Below are positions 41,291 through 49,700 of a stretch of DNA of 64,000 bases, one piece after another (the first letter of the stretch is position 1; every line of letters begins with the position of its first letter). Where the stretch lies: positions 18,121 through 82,120 of the forward strand of contig NZ_BAFB01000076.1 in the NCBI RefSeq assembly GCF_000248075.1, read 5' to 3'. The stretch is from Gordonia otitidis NBRC 100426. Its GTDB lineage: Bacteria; Actinomycetota; Actinomycetes; Mycobacteriales; Mycobacteriaceae. The notes beneath the pieces were generated by a model. That model was not told the DNA's origin, searched no databases, and saw nothing but the letters and a program-made list of their open reading frames with translations. The translations under genes and the position numbers were made by a program.

Positions 41291-41367
41291 CCGGGCGCGG
41301 GCCGGTCATCTGCCCGTTGGTTCATAGACTGGCGTCATCAGCCCCGACGGTCGGAGACGCACACACC

Positions 41368-42381
41368 ATGAGCAACCTGGAAACGCACCCCACAGAGATC
41401 GACTGCCGGACCGACGTCGAGAACGCCGATCCCGATCACGACGGAACGCTCCGTGTCGAGGTCCTGACCGCGCGTGATGTGCCACTGGGAGGCCCGCGGG
41501 CGATGACCGTGCACCGCACGCTTCCGCAACGCGAGCGTTCGCTGATCGGCGCCTGGTGTTTCGCCGACCACTACGGGCCGGACGACGTCTCGGTGACCGG
41601 CGGAATGGACGTCCCACCCCACCCGCACATCGGACTACAAACGGTCAGTTGGCTTTTCACCGGCGAGATCGAGCACCGCGACACCATGGGAAATGTCGCG
41701 ATGGTACGTCCCGGCGAGCTGAATCTGATGACCTCGGGACATGGAATCGCCCACACCGAGGTGTCGACACCGGACACCACGGTGCTGCACGGTGTGCAGT
41801 TGTGGGTCGCGCTCCCCGCGGATGCCGCGAACACCGGGCGCGATTTCGCCCACTACGTACCGCCCACCGTCACCGTCGGTGAGGTGAGCGCGCTGGTCTT
41901 CCTCGGCACCCTCCTCGGCGATACCTCCCCGGTCGAGACCTTCACACCGCTGGTGGGCGCCGAACTGCGAATCCCCTCGGGAGCGGAGATCACCATCGAC
42001 ATCGACCCTGCCTTCGAACACGGATTCCTCGTCGATTCCGGCCGGGTCACCATCGTCGACTCGTCGGCGGGCCCACTCGAACGGACGGAGCTGGGGTACC
42101 TCGGAACCGGCGCCGAGACAGTCACGCTTGCCAATCGCGGTGACGATCGAGCACGAGTCATCGTGTTGGGCGGCGCGCCGTTCGACGACGACATCATCAT
42201 GTGGTGGAACTTCGTCGGCCGCACGCACGAGGAGATCGTGGCAGCGCGCGAGGAGTGGATGGCCCACAGTGACCGCTTCGGCCAGGTACAGGGCTACACC
42301 GGTGAAATACAGCATCTGCCCGCCCCCACACTGCCCGGGACACGACTACGCGCCCGGGAGAACACTCCCGGGCGCGCATAG
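41368..42381 (+). CDS. Pirin family protein
   Basis: This 337-residue bicupin has the pirin metal site: PHPHIGLQTVSWLFTGEIEHRD and, later, SGHGIAHTEVS. Bacterial pirins act as quercetinases or as redox-sensitive partners of enzymes; no specific role is implied here. The ATG at 41368 follows GGAGACG; the frame upstream of it lacks similarity. The last 12 codons include a strong hairpin (42349-42376), so coding and terminator sequence overlap. Confidence 0.9.
   Translation: MSNLETHPTEIDCRTDVENADPDHDGTLRVEVLTARDVPLGGPRAMTVHRTLPQRERSLIGAWCFADHYGPDDVSVTGGMDVPPHPHIGLQTVSWLFTGEIEHRDTMGNVAMVRPGELNLMTSGHGIAHTEVSTPDTTVLHGVQLWVALPADAANTGRDFAHYVPPTVTVGEVSALVFLGTLLGDTSPVETFTPLVGAELRIPSGAEITIDIDPAFEHGFLVDSGRVTIVDSSAGPLERTELGYLGTGAETVTLANRGDDRARVIVLGGAPFDDDIIMWWNFVGRTHEEIVAAREEWMAHSDRFGQVQGYTGEIQHLPAPTLPGTRLRARENTPGRA
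42349..42376. terminator. Terminator hairpin embedded in the 3' end of the pirin gene
   Basis: Arms CGCGCCCGGGAG and CTCCCGGGCGCG form a perfect 12-bp stem with loop AACA, ending 5 bases before the stop codon ends. The following plus-strand text TAGTCTTTCGGTTT is T-rich. The next gene is convergent, so it can serve both. Confidence 0.8.
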
Positions 42382-42455
42382 TCTTTCGGTTTCCGCCGTC
42401 TGTCGATCCCGCTTGTGTCGATCCCCGGCTTCGGCGGATCCGACACGCCGAGCGG

Positions 42456-43121
42456 TCAGTCGCCCGCCAGTAGGCGCGCGAAGTTGGCGATGCCCGCTTC
42501 TTCGCCCGCGTGCGCGCGCTGCTCCGCGTGATCGGGCTCGGATGTCTGCGGCGTGGCAGCCCGTGCGCTCGATCCGACCGTCAGCAATGCCGCCAATTGT
42601 GTTGCGGCGCGGTGGATTCTGTCTGTCAGAGTCGCGGTGTCACCCGATGTACCAGCCCAGTCCTCCGATGCCGCGTAGACCCCGGTCGGTACGACCACGG
42701 TGCGCAGATAGCTGAACAACGGGCGCAGCGCGTGGTCGAGGACCATCGAATGACGTGGGCTGCCGCCGGTCGCCGCGATCAGCACCGGCTTGCCTGCCAT
42801 CGTGTCGACATCCACGAGGTCGAAGAACGACTTGAACAGTCCTGAGTACGAGGCGTTGAACACCGGAGTGGCGACGATCAATGCGTCGGCGTCCTGCACG
42901 GCACGAACGGCGTCTCCGGCTGCCCCGCCGGCAAAACCCGTTGCCAGCGAACGGCCTACGTCAACGGCCAGATCGCGCAGATCGATGACCCGCACGTCGA
43001 CCGACAGACCATGAGACTGCAGTACGGCGACGGCGTCGTCGGTGAGCCGGTCGACGAGCATCCTCGTCGACGACGGCTCGCTGAGTCCGGCGTTCACCGC
43101 AACCAGGGTCACCGAGTTCAT
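42456..43121 (-). CDS. NADPH-dependent FMN reductase (CE1759-type)
   Basis: This 221-residue flavodoxin-fold protein opens VTLVAVNAGLSEPSSTRMLVDRL (phosphate loop for FMN) and has ALIVATPVFNASYSGLFKSFFDLVD and VLIAATGGSPRHSM. It should supply reduced FMN. Its ATG overlaps the stop of the LLM oxidoreductase gene (ATGA), so the two form a coupled two-component flavin system. The C-terminal 30 or so residues are an additional tail. Confidence 0.87.
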   Translation of the reverse strand: MNSVTLVAVNAGLSEPSSTRMLVDRLTDDAVAVLQSHGLSVDVRVIDLRDLAVDVGRSLATGFAGGAAGDAVRAVQDADALIVATPVFNASYSGLFKSFFDLVDVDTMAGKPVLIAATGGSPRHSMVLDHALRPLFSYLRTVVVPTGVYAASEDWAGTSGDTATLTDRIHRAATQLAALLTVGSSARAATPQTSEPDHAEQRAHAGEEAGIANFARLLAGD

Positions 43122-44233
43122 GCGTTCACCTGTGCTTCCTGCTCCGCCTCGGCCAGGCTCTGCGCGTCGCGGGCCGCGACGAGCGACTGATGCGTCGGAG
43201 CGTCCGGAACGTCTGCGGGGCGACCCTCCGCGAATCCCTTGCGGAGTTCGGGGAGCACCTCGCCGAGTTCATCGAGCTGTTCGAGGACGGTCTTCAGCGG
43301 CAGGCCGGCGTGGTCGACGAGGAACAGCTGGCGCTGGTAGTCACCGAACGTCTCGCGGAAGGAGAGCGTGCGGTCGACGAACTCCTGCGGGCTGCCGACC
43401 GTGAGCGGTGTCTCGCGGGTGAAGTCCTCGAGCGACGGCCCGTGCCCGTAGACCGGCGCGTTGTCGAAGTAGGGCCGGAACTCCCTGACCGCATCCTGCG
43501 AGTTCTTCCGGATGAAGAACTGACCACCGAGACCGACGATGGCCTGGTGGGCCTTGCCGTGGCCGTAGTGCTCGTAGCGCTCGCGGTAGAAGTCGATCAG
43601 CCGCTTGGAATGCTCGGCAGGCCAGAAGATGTGGTTGGCGAAGAAGCCGTCGCCGTAGTAGGCGGCCTGTTCTGCGATCTCCGGGCTCCGGATCGACCCG
43701 TGCCACACGAACGGCGCGACGTCGTCGAGCGGGCGCGGCGTGGACGTGAACGACTGCAGCGGGGTCCGGAACTTGCCCTCCCAGTTGACGACGTCCTCGG
43801 TCCACAAGCGATGCAGGAGGTGGTAGTTCTCGATGGCCAGCGGGATTCCCTGACGGATGTCCTTGCCGAACCACGGGTACACCGGCCCGGTGTTACCGCG
43901 ACCGAGCATCAGGTCGACGCGACCGTCGGCGAGGTGCTGCAGCATCGCGAAGTCCTCCGCGATCTTGACCGGGTCGTTGGTGGTGATCAGGGTCGTCGCG
44001 GTGGACAGCTGCAGCGTGCTGGTCTGCGCTGCGATGTAGGCCAGCGTCGTCGTCGGCGACGACGAGAAGAAGGGCGGATTGTGATGCTCACCGAGGGCAT
44101 AGACGTCGAGGCCGATGTCCTCGGCCTTCTTGGCGATCGCCACCGATGCCTTGATGCGCTCGTGCTCTGTCGGCTCGACTCCCGTCGTCGGGTCGGCCGT
44201 GATGTCGCTGACGGAAAACAGTCCGAACTGCAT
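43118..44233 (-). CDS. LLM-class flavin-dependent monooxygenase/oxidoreductase (CE1758-type)
   Basis: This 371-residue TIM-barrel protein of the luciferase-like family opens MQFGLFSVSDI and has DVYALGEHHNPPF, LSTATTLITTNDPVKIAEDFAMLQHLADGRVDLMLGRGNTGPVYPWFG. Such enzymes use FMNH2 and O2, here supplied by the coupled reductase downstream. The ATG at 44233 is preferred to 44239 because GGAGG lies 7 bases before it. A 9-bp inverted repeat upstream (44279-44300) may be its operator. The substrate is unknown. Confidence 0.88.
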   Translation of the reverse strand: MQFGLFSVSDITADPTTGVEPTEHERIKASVAIAKKAEDIGLDVYALGEHHNPPFFSSSPTTTLAYIAAQTSTLQLSTATTLITTNDPVKIAEDFAMLQHLADGRVDLMLGRGNTGPVYPWFGKDIRQGIPLAIENYHLLHRLWTEDVVNWEGKFRTPLQSFTSTPRPLDDVAPFVWHGSIRSPEIAEQAAYYGDGFFANHIFWPAEHSKRLIDFYRERYEHYGHGKAHQAIVGLGGQFFIRKNSQDAVREFRPYFDNAPVYGHGPSLEDFTRETPLTVGSPQEFVDRTLSFRETFGDYQRQLFLVDHAGLPLKTVLEQLDELGEVLPELRKGFAEGRPADVPDAPTHQSLVAARDAQSLAEAEQEAQVNA

Positions 44234-44278
44234 TGTCATGCCTCCTGGAATGACGGATACGAAACCTTTCACTGGCCA

Positions 44279-44300
44279 TAACCGGACCAGAGTCCGCTTA
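44279..44300. promoter_or_regulatory. Candidate operator upstream of the LLM oxidoreductase gene
   Basis: TAACCGGAC (44279-44287) and GTCCGCTTA (44292-44300) are inverted, 8 of 9 positions pairing, around CAGA. It lies 46 bases before the LLM gene start, in the divergent region with the lipoprotein gene. Size and symmetry resemble TetR/MarR-type sites. No such regulator gene is adjacent. Confidence 0.45.
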
Positions 44301-44424
44301 ATTCCCCGCCGACGGTACCGCAGGAATCCTCCCGAGGCAGGCCGGACACCGTGGGTTAGTGTGTCCTTACAATCGCGTCGTCAATCAATCGCGGCGTCGA
44401 CCACTCACGTCGTCAGGAGTAGCA

Positions 44425-44931
44425 ATGAAGCTTCGGAAGTCTCTCGCGGCCGCCATGATCGCGGGCGCCGCCCTTGTCGCGGTTGCGGGCTGTTCGGATT
44501 CGGACAGCGCCAGCGACACCGTGGCCAGTGCCACCAGCAAGGTCACCGAGGCGACCAGCCAGGCAGCCGCAGCGATCGCGGGACTGACCAACTCCGACGC
44601 CCAGGACATCCTGCGCAAGGCAGTGGACTCGAACACCTCGTCCGACGATCTCGAGAAGGTCGTGGACACCAGCAACCCTGTCACCAAGACCGCGATCCAG
44701 GCCTACGCCAAGGGCGCCTCGGCCGCCGGCTACGGACCCGACGTCTACACGGTGACCGAGGTCAAGAAGACCGGCGACGACAAGGCCGACGCGAGCGTCG
44801 AGGTGAAGAGCCCGCACTCCTCGAACCCGGCCAACATCACGCTCTCGTACGTGAAGGTCGACGGCGACTGGAAGCTCTCGGGCGACGCCGTCACGCAGCT
44901 GAGCTCGATGATGGGCCAGCACGGGGGCTGA
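44425..44931 (+). CDS. Putative lipoprotein
   Basis: This 168-residue protein has a lipoprotein signal: MKLRKSLAAAMIAGAALVAVAGC, with a lipobox ending at Cys23. A Ser/Thr/Ala-rich linker follows, then a compact domain ending SYVKVDGDWKLSGDAV, a motif of small secreted actinobacterial lipoproteins of the DUF4878-like sort. No catalytic motif is seen. AGGAG lies 5-6 bases before the ATG at 44425. It has its own terminator at 44974-45010. Confidence 0.75.
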   Translation: MKLRKSLAAAMIAGAALVAVAGCSDSDSASDTVASATSKVTEATSQAAAAIAGLTNSDAQDILRKAVDSNTSSDDLEKVVDTSNPVTKTAIQAYAKGASAAGYGPDVYTVTEVKKTGDDKADASVEVKSPHSSNPANITLSYVKVDGDWKLSGDAVTQLSSMMGQHGG

Positions 44932-44973
44932 GTCCCGCTCGTCGGGCAAGATCCAATCGCCCCAATGCAACGC

Positions 44974-45010
44974 GACTGCGCCGTCCCACGTACAGCGGGG
45001 CGGCGCAGTC
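44974..45010 (+). terminator. Terminator hairpin after the lipoprotein gene
   Basis: GACTGCGCCGTCCC and GGGGCGGCGCAGTC pair over 14 bp with a single G-T wobble and a 9-base loop. It begins 43 bases after the lipoprotein stop. Confidence 0.75.
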
Positions 45011-45113
45011 GGCATCTGCGTGGAGGGTGGGGGAGCGACTGACCGACGTCAGCGCGGTTCTCGCCGCGGAGGTCACGACACACAGGTCGGTAGACTCGTC
45101 GCGAGGAGGGCCG

Positions 45114-45698
45114 ATGCGTACCGAACACCCGACCGCACCGATCGAACCGACGCTCACAGATCGCTACCAGCGGTGGCCGTCGTCGAACGATCTCGACTCG
45201 ATGTCTCTGCCCTGTCCCCCCGGGGCCGGCACGGAGCCGGACGACACGGCCCGCACCACACCACGTACCCGAAGCCGTGCCCATCGTGTGCCGGTCACCG
45301 GACTGCGCGACACGAGCAGAGATGCTCCGATCCCCGAGGTCGGCGACTACTGGGATGTCGCGCACGGTGATCGCGTCAGGTACGACCCCGTCGCACTCAC
45401 CCCGTCGCGGGTCGCCCCGATCCGCCTACTGCCGCACAACACTCGTCCCGCACCCCTGGCGACGGCGTCGCTGGTGACCGCGCTGGCGGCATTGCCACTC
45501 ATCCCGGTGCTCGGGATCGGCGGCGTTGCGGGTGTGCTGTCGATAGCGCTCGGAGCCGCGGGCGTTCGCCAGATCAACCGTCAGCAGGGCCGCTACCACG
45601 GGAGTGCGCGGGCGATCACCGGCATCGTGTTCGGGACGATTGCGACCCTCATCGGCATGCCGATTTTGTTACTCGTGTTGCTGGTGGCCGGCGTCTGA
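45114..45698 (+). CDS. DUF4190-type membrane protein
   Basis: This 194-residue protein has a Pro/Thr/Arg-rich cytoplasmic N-terminal region of about 110 residues. Two hydrophobic helices follow (ATASLVTALAALPLIPVLGIGGVAGVLSIALGAAGVRQI and GIVFGTIATLIGMPILLLVLLVAG), with the GxxxGxxxAxxGI layout typical of DUF4190. The function is unknown. The ATG at 45114 follows GAGGAGGG. A longer upstream frame is the lipoprotein region read in another frame and is rejected. Confidence 0.7.
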   Translation: MRTEHPTAPIEPTLTDRYQRWPSSNDLDSMSLPCPPGAGTEPDDTARTTPRTRSRAHRVPVTGLRDTSRDAPIPEVGDYWDVAHGDRVRYDPVALTPSRVAPIRLLPHNTRPAPLATASLVTALAALPLIPVLGIGGVAGVLSIALGAAGVRQINRQQGRYHGSARAITGIVFGTIATLIGMPILLLVLLVAGV

Positions 45699-45744
45699 TG
45701 CTCGGCAAGCGGTGCGAGGGGCTCTTACCGTCCACCGCAGGCGA

Positions 45745-46092
45745 TCAGCCGGCGACGCGTAGATGTCCGCTTGACGGTGGCAGGTGGCGCGCAAGCCACT
45801 CGATGATCTGATCGACGATCATCCCCTGCTCGTCGGGGCTTTCGAGTGCTGCGACGGCGGGGATGGTGTGCATGATCGCTGCGTACAGCGCGGACTCGCG
45901 CGACATTCCGTGCTTCTCGACGACGGGAGCGTAGGACGCGATCGCGTCGTCGAGTCCTCCGTAAGTGACCACATCGTCTGCAATGCGCACGGCGGGCAGC
46001 CACGGCGTCACTCTGGCCCGCGACTGGATGTCACTCAGCAAATCGTCCATCAACCGCTCCCCCACGGAACACTGTCTTGGCATTTCGATCAC
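45745..46092 (-). CDS. Small protein with adenylation-domain-like N-terminus
   Basis: This 115-residue protein starts at GTG 46092 (alternative ATG 46083). Residues about 17-50, DLLSDIQSRARVTPWLPAVRIADDVVTYGGLDDAI, follow the pattern of the opening of NRPS A domains (QARxTPDxxAVxxxxxxLTYxELD). The remainder (YAAIMHTIPAVAALESPDEQGMIVDQIIEWLARH) is unlike an A domain, and no nucleotide-binding loops are present. It lies 244 bases downstream of and in line with mbtH-2, so it may be the last gene of the second NRPS locus. I do not recognise the family. Confidence 0.55.
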   Translation of the reverse strand: MIEMPRQCSVGERLMDDLLSDIQSRARVTPWLPAVRIADDVVTYGGLDDAIASYAPVVEKHGMSRESALYAAIMHTIPAVAALESPDEQGMIVDQIIEWLARHLPPSSGHLRVAG

Positions 46093-46179
46093 CGTCTCCC
46101 TGCCGAGCGGCAGCTCAACGATTTGTCAAGCATCCCTCGCTCATAACGAATTGAAAACCAGGCAGGTCATTATGTGACT

Positions 46180-46196
46180 CAGATTACAGTAGTCTG
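46180..46196. promoter_or_regulatory. 17-base imperfect palindrome upstream of the small protein gene
   Basis: CAGATTAC-A-GTAGTCTG pairs at 7 of 8 positions and is itself flanked by GGTCA (46166) and TGACC (46195). It lies 88 bases before the start at 46092, in an unusually AT-rich gap. It is probably a regulator site or promoter element. Confidence 0.4.
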
Positions 46197-46336
46197 ACCA
46201 GCCGACATATGAACAGGTTAACTTCAGTGACGGGCGTTATCGGGTGGGGTTGTTGATGCTGGAGTGAAAGTGAGACTGCGGCGTTACCTTGACAGACTGG
46301 GTATGGTCGCCGCCCTCAGCGCACGCAGACCGTTGA

Positions 46337-46594
46337 TCACTGTCCTGCGGTGTCGTCGCCTCCGGAGTTCTGGGCAGCGGCCTTGTCGGCCTCCATCGCC
46401 TCGATCAAACTCTTGGGTCGCAGGTCGGTCCAGTTCTGTTCGACGTACTCCAGGCACGCAGCGCGAGAGTCTTCGCCGAACACCTTGGTCCAGCCTGCAG
46501 GAATGTCGGCGAATGTCGGCCAGAGCGAGTGCTGGTTCTCGTCGTTGACCAGCACGAAGAAGCGACCGTTCTCGTCGTCGAAGGGGTTGGTCAT
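46337..46594 (-). CDS. MbtH-like protein (NRPS-2 partner)
   Basis: This 85-residue protein shows the MbtH signature: [19 protein letters not shown], then [21 protein letters not shown] precedes the ATG at 46594. It lies 125 bases downstream of the terminal NRPS-2 subunit on the same strand, but unlike the first MbtH gene it is not coupled: a hairpin and a palindrome intervene, so it may have its own promoter. Confidence 0.95.
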   Translation of the reverse strand: MTNPFDDENGRFFVLVNDENQHSLWPTFADIPAGWTKVFGEDSRAACLEYVEQNWTDLRPKSLIEAMEADKAAAQNSGGDDTAGQ

Positions 46595-46626
46595 GGGTTG
46601 CCCTTTCTAGCATTCAGATAGCACTT

Positions 46627-46642
46627 ATTAGTACAGCCTAAT
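46627..46642. promoter_or_regulatory. Palindrome upstream of mbtH-2
   Basis: ATTAG and CTAAT are perfectly inverted with a 6-base spacer, 33 bases before the mbtH-2 start. The arms resemble half-sites of IdeR/DtxR iron boxes, but the spacing is 5 bases too short for that consensus. It is probably the operator or promoter of mbtH-2. Confidence 0.4.
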
Positions 46643-46673
46643 GAGATCCGGTCCGACCGGTTTTCCCTGCGCC

Positions 46674-46696
46674 CTTCCGGCTTCCCTGGCCGGAAG
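46674..46696 (-). terminator. Hairpin between NRPS-2b and mbtH-2
   Basis: CTTCCGGC and GCCGGAAG form an 8-bp stem with a 7-base loop, 24 bases after the NRPS-2b stop. It may end or attenuate the long NRPS transcript before mbtH-2. Confidence 0.5.
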
Positions 46697-46719
46697 CAAA
46701 CGCTCAGAAGTGTAGCGCG

Positions 46720-49700
46720 TCATTCACTGCCGTCCGCCCATCGCAATGCTGTCTCGAGTTCGGGGCCGATGACAGCCAGCGCGGCCTCGTCGGCGAGACC
46801 TAAATGGTGGGTGTCGATGTCGACGTTGCGAATCTGCCCGGTGACATACGGCCGCCACGCCTCGGCGACGATGGCTGGGTCGTCTTTGTCCGCGGTCGCG
46901 GTGAAGACGAGCATGTCTCCCACGAACGTCGACGGACGGAATCGCGCGACGACTACTTCTGCCGCGGCGAAGCTCTCCATGATGCGACCCACCTGGTCAT
47001 CCTCGATCAGGCCCATCCCCGACAACTGCGCGCGTACGATCTCGGCGACCTGATCGGGCGTGGCCGCCGTCACGTCGGCGCCGAGATCAAACAAGTCACG
47101 CCAGCCGCCGAGGATGTCGGCGACGAGCTCTCCGTCCGGTTCTGCAGCGTGGCCCGTCTCCGTCGAATGCTCGTCCGATTCCAGGGGACGGGCGTCCATG
47201 ACGCCGAGAAACGCCACATGTTCACCCTCGTCTTGCAGGGTGGTCGCCACCGCATCGGCCAGCACGCCGCCAACCGACCAGCCAAGGAGATGGTAGGGAC
47301 CCGTCGCCCTGACCCGACGGATCTCGTCGACATAGCGTCGAGCGATCTCCTTCGCGTCGCTGTTGATCGCCTCGCCGGTCACGACGTACGGATCCTGCAC
47401 GCCGTAGATCGGCCGATCAGTAAGATACGGTGCAAGTCCGCCGTAGAACCAAGCGAGCCCACCCGCGGGATGGATACAGAACAACGGTGGCCGCGTACCC
47501 TGTGTCCTCAGCGGCAACAAGACCGAGCCGACAGAGCGATCCCCCGCCTCCACTGCTCTCGCAATGCCACGGACTGTCGGATCACGGAAAAGCGATACCA
47601 ACTCGATGTCGAAACCACATGTCTCGCGCAGGCGCGCCACCAACCGGGTCGCGGACAGCGAGTTGCCTCCGAGTTCGAAGAAGCTCGTGGTCGCCGAAAC
47701 GTGCGGTGCCTCGAGGATCTCCGCCATGATCTCGGCGACCGCCAGCTCGGTTTGTCCCTCGGGGGCCACGTAATCGCCGACAATCGCGTCGGGTTCCGGC
47801 AGCGCTCGGCGGTCCAGCTTGCCCACCGGCGTGAGTGGCAGTTCATCGAGTACCGTGACCGTGTCCGGAACCATAAAACCCGGAAGTCTTTGTCCTGTAA
47901 ACGCTTTCAGAGAATCGGTGTCCAACCCGGGATCGCTGACCACATACGCTGCCAGCGCGGTCGTCACGATCCCGCCGACGCCGACGACCACTACCGACCG
48001 CACGCCGGGGAAGCTACCGATCACGGACTCGATCTCACCCAGTTCCAGGCGCAGGCCACGCAGTTTGACCTGGGTGTCGCTGCGGCCGAGATAGTCGACA
48101 GCGAGTTCGTCGCCGACCCTGCGCCATCGCACCAGGTCGCCCGTTCTGTACATCCGCTCGCCAGGCCGCCCGAATGGGTTGGCCACGAATCGTTCCGCGG
48201 TCAGGCCAGGGCGATCCAGGTAGCCCCGGGACAATGCGCCGCCGCTGACATACAGTTCCCCGACGACTCCCTCGGGCACCGGTTGCAGTCGCGAATCCGC
48301 CACGACCAGGCCAACACCCGCCAGTGGACCTCCCAGCAGCACCGGTTCGCCCGCGTCCATCGGCTGCCCGATCGTCACGCCAATAGTCGTCTCTGTCGGC
48401 CCGTAGAGGTTCTGCACACGATGCACCGGCGCCCACCGGTCCACCAACAACTGCGGAACCGCCTCGCCCCCCGCATAAACCGTGTGGAGGGTGGGCAGGG
48501 CAGACGGTATGAGCGTCGAGAGTACCGACGGCGTCAGGAATGTGTGAGTGATGCCGTGCCTGATCATGTAGTCCTGCAACTCGATTCCACCGACCGCGCT
48601 CTGCGGGCGGTACACGAGTGTGCCGCCGGACATCGTGGCGAGCAGATATTCGAGGACGGACGCGTCGAAGCTCGGTGAGGCGAAACCGAGCACCCGGGCC
48701 GCGGGATCGGCATCAGCGCGTCGTATCTCCTCGGTGCCGAAATTCGCCAGTCCGGAGTGCGTGACGGCGACTCCCTTCGGACGACCAGTGGAGCCCGAGG
48801 TGTAGATGACGTAGGCCACGTTGTCGACGCGTATCGGAGCGGCGCGGTCAGCGTCGGAGAGAGGACCGTCACCGAACGAACCGATCCCGGCCTGGACTTC
48901 CTCCGAATCTGTAGCGATCCAGATGAATTCGGTCGAGGAAGGCAGGCCGTCGACATGTGCGAGTCCGAAGTGGGCTCCGGAATCGGCGATCATCGCCGAG
49001 ACTCGCTCGGCCGGATAGCCCGGATCGATCGGAACGTAACCCGCGCCCGTCTTGGCGACGGCCCAGATCGCGGTCAGCAATTCGGTCGATCGGTTGAGTG
49101 CCAACGCTACGAGCGTCTCCGGGCCCGCGCCACGTGCGATGAGCCAACGCGCCAACCGGTTCGACTCCCTGTCGATTTCGGCGTAGGTGAGCTGACTGTC
49201 GTGGGAATCGACGACAGCGACATGGGACGGCCACCGACGTGCCGCCTCGGCGAAAATGTCGGGAAGAAGTACCGCGGGAGTGGCGGAACCTCCGGTCACC
49301 GTCGCGGGCTCGACCGCGTCGGCCAGCGCCACACCGCCGACCCCAACCGTCGGTGTCGCGGTGACCTCGTCGAGAATCCGGACGAGTTGCCGTGCGAATC
49401 GTTCCACGGTCGCCGGGCGGAACAAGTCGGTTGCATAGATCACCGATCCCCCCCAATCGCCCTCCGGCGCAGGAGATACACCCACCAGGAGGTCGACTTT
49501 CGCCGAAACCGATTCCGTGGGCATCGGGCTGATCGTCAGCTCACCGACGGTTGTGGAGTCCAGGTCCGTTCCGGCCAGTTCGACGCTGGTAGCCCCGTCA
49601 ACGGTCAACCACACCTGAGCCAGGGGCGCGAACGCCTCCGACCGAACCGGGCCGACTGCGTCGACCACCGTCTCGAACGGCACGTCACCGTGCGCGAAGG

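Noticed and set aside
43190..44281. Long plus-strand ORF opposite the LLM oxidoreductase gene (363 codons)
   Set aside because: It is an antisense shadow of a well-recognised gene, with no start signal or domain.
46627..46642. IdeR/DtxR iron box before mbtH-2
   Set aside because: The TTAG/CTAA half-sites are present, but the spacing is 6 instead of 11 bases and the rest of the 19-bp consensus fails, so iron control is not claimed.
46804..48678. 624-codon plus-strand ORF opposite the end of NRPS-2b
   Set aside because: It is a shadow of the A-T-TE region; there is no domain, and the composition is typical of antisense frames.
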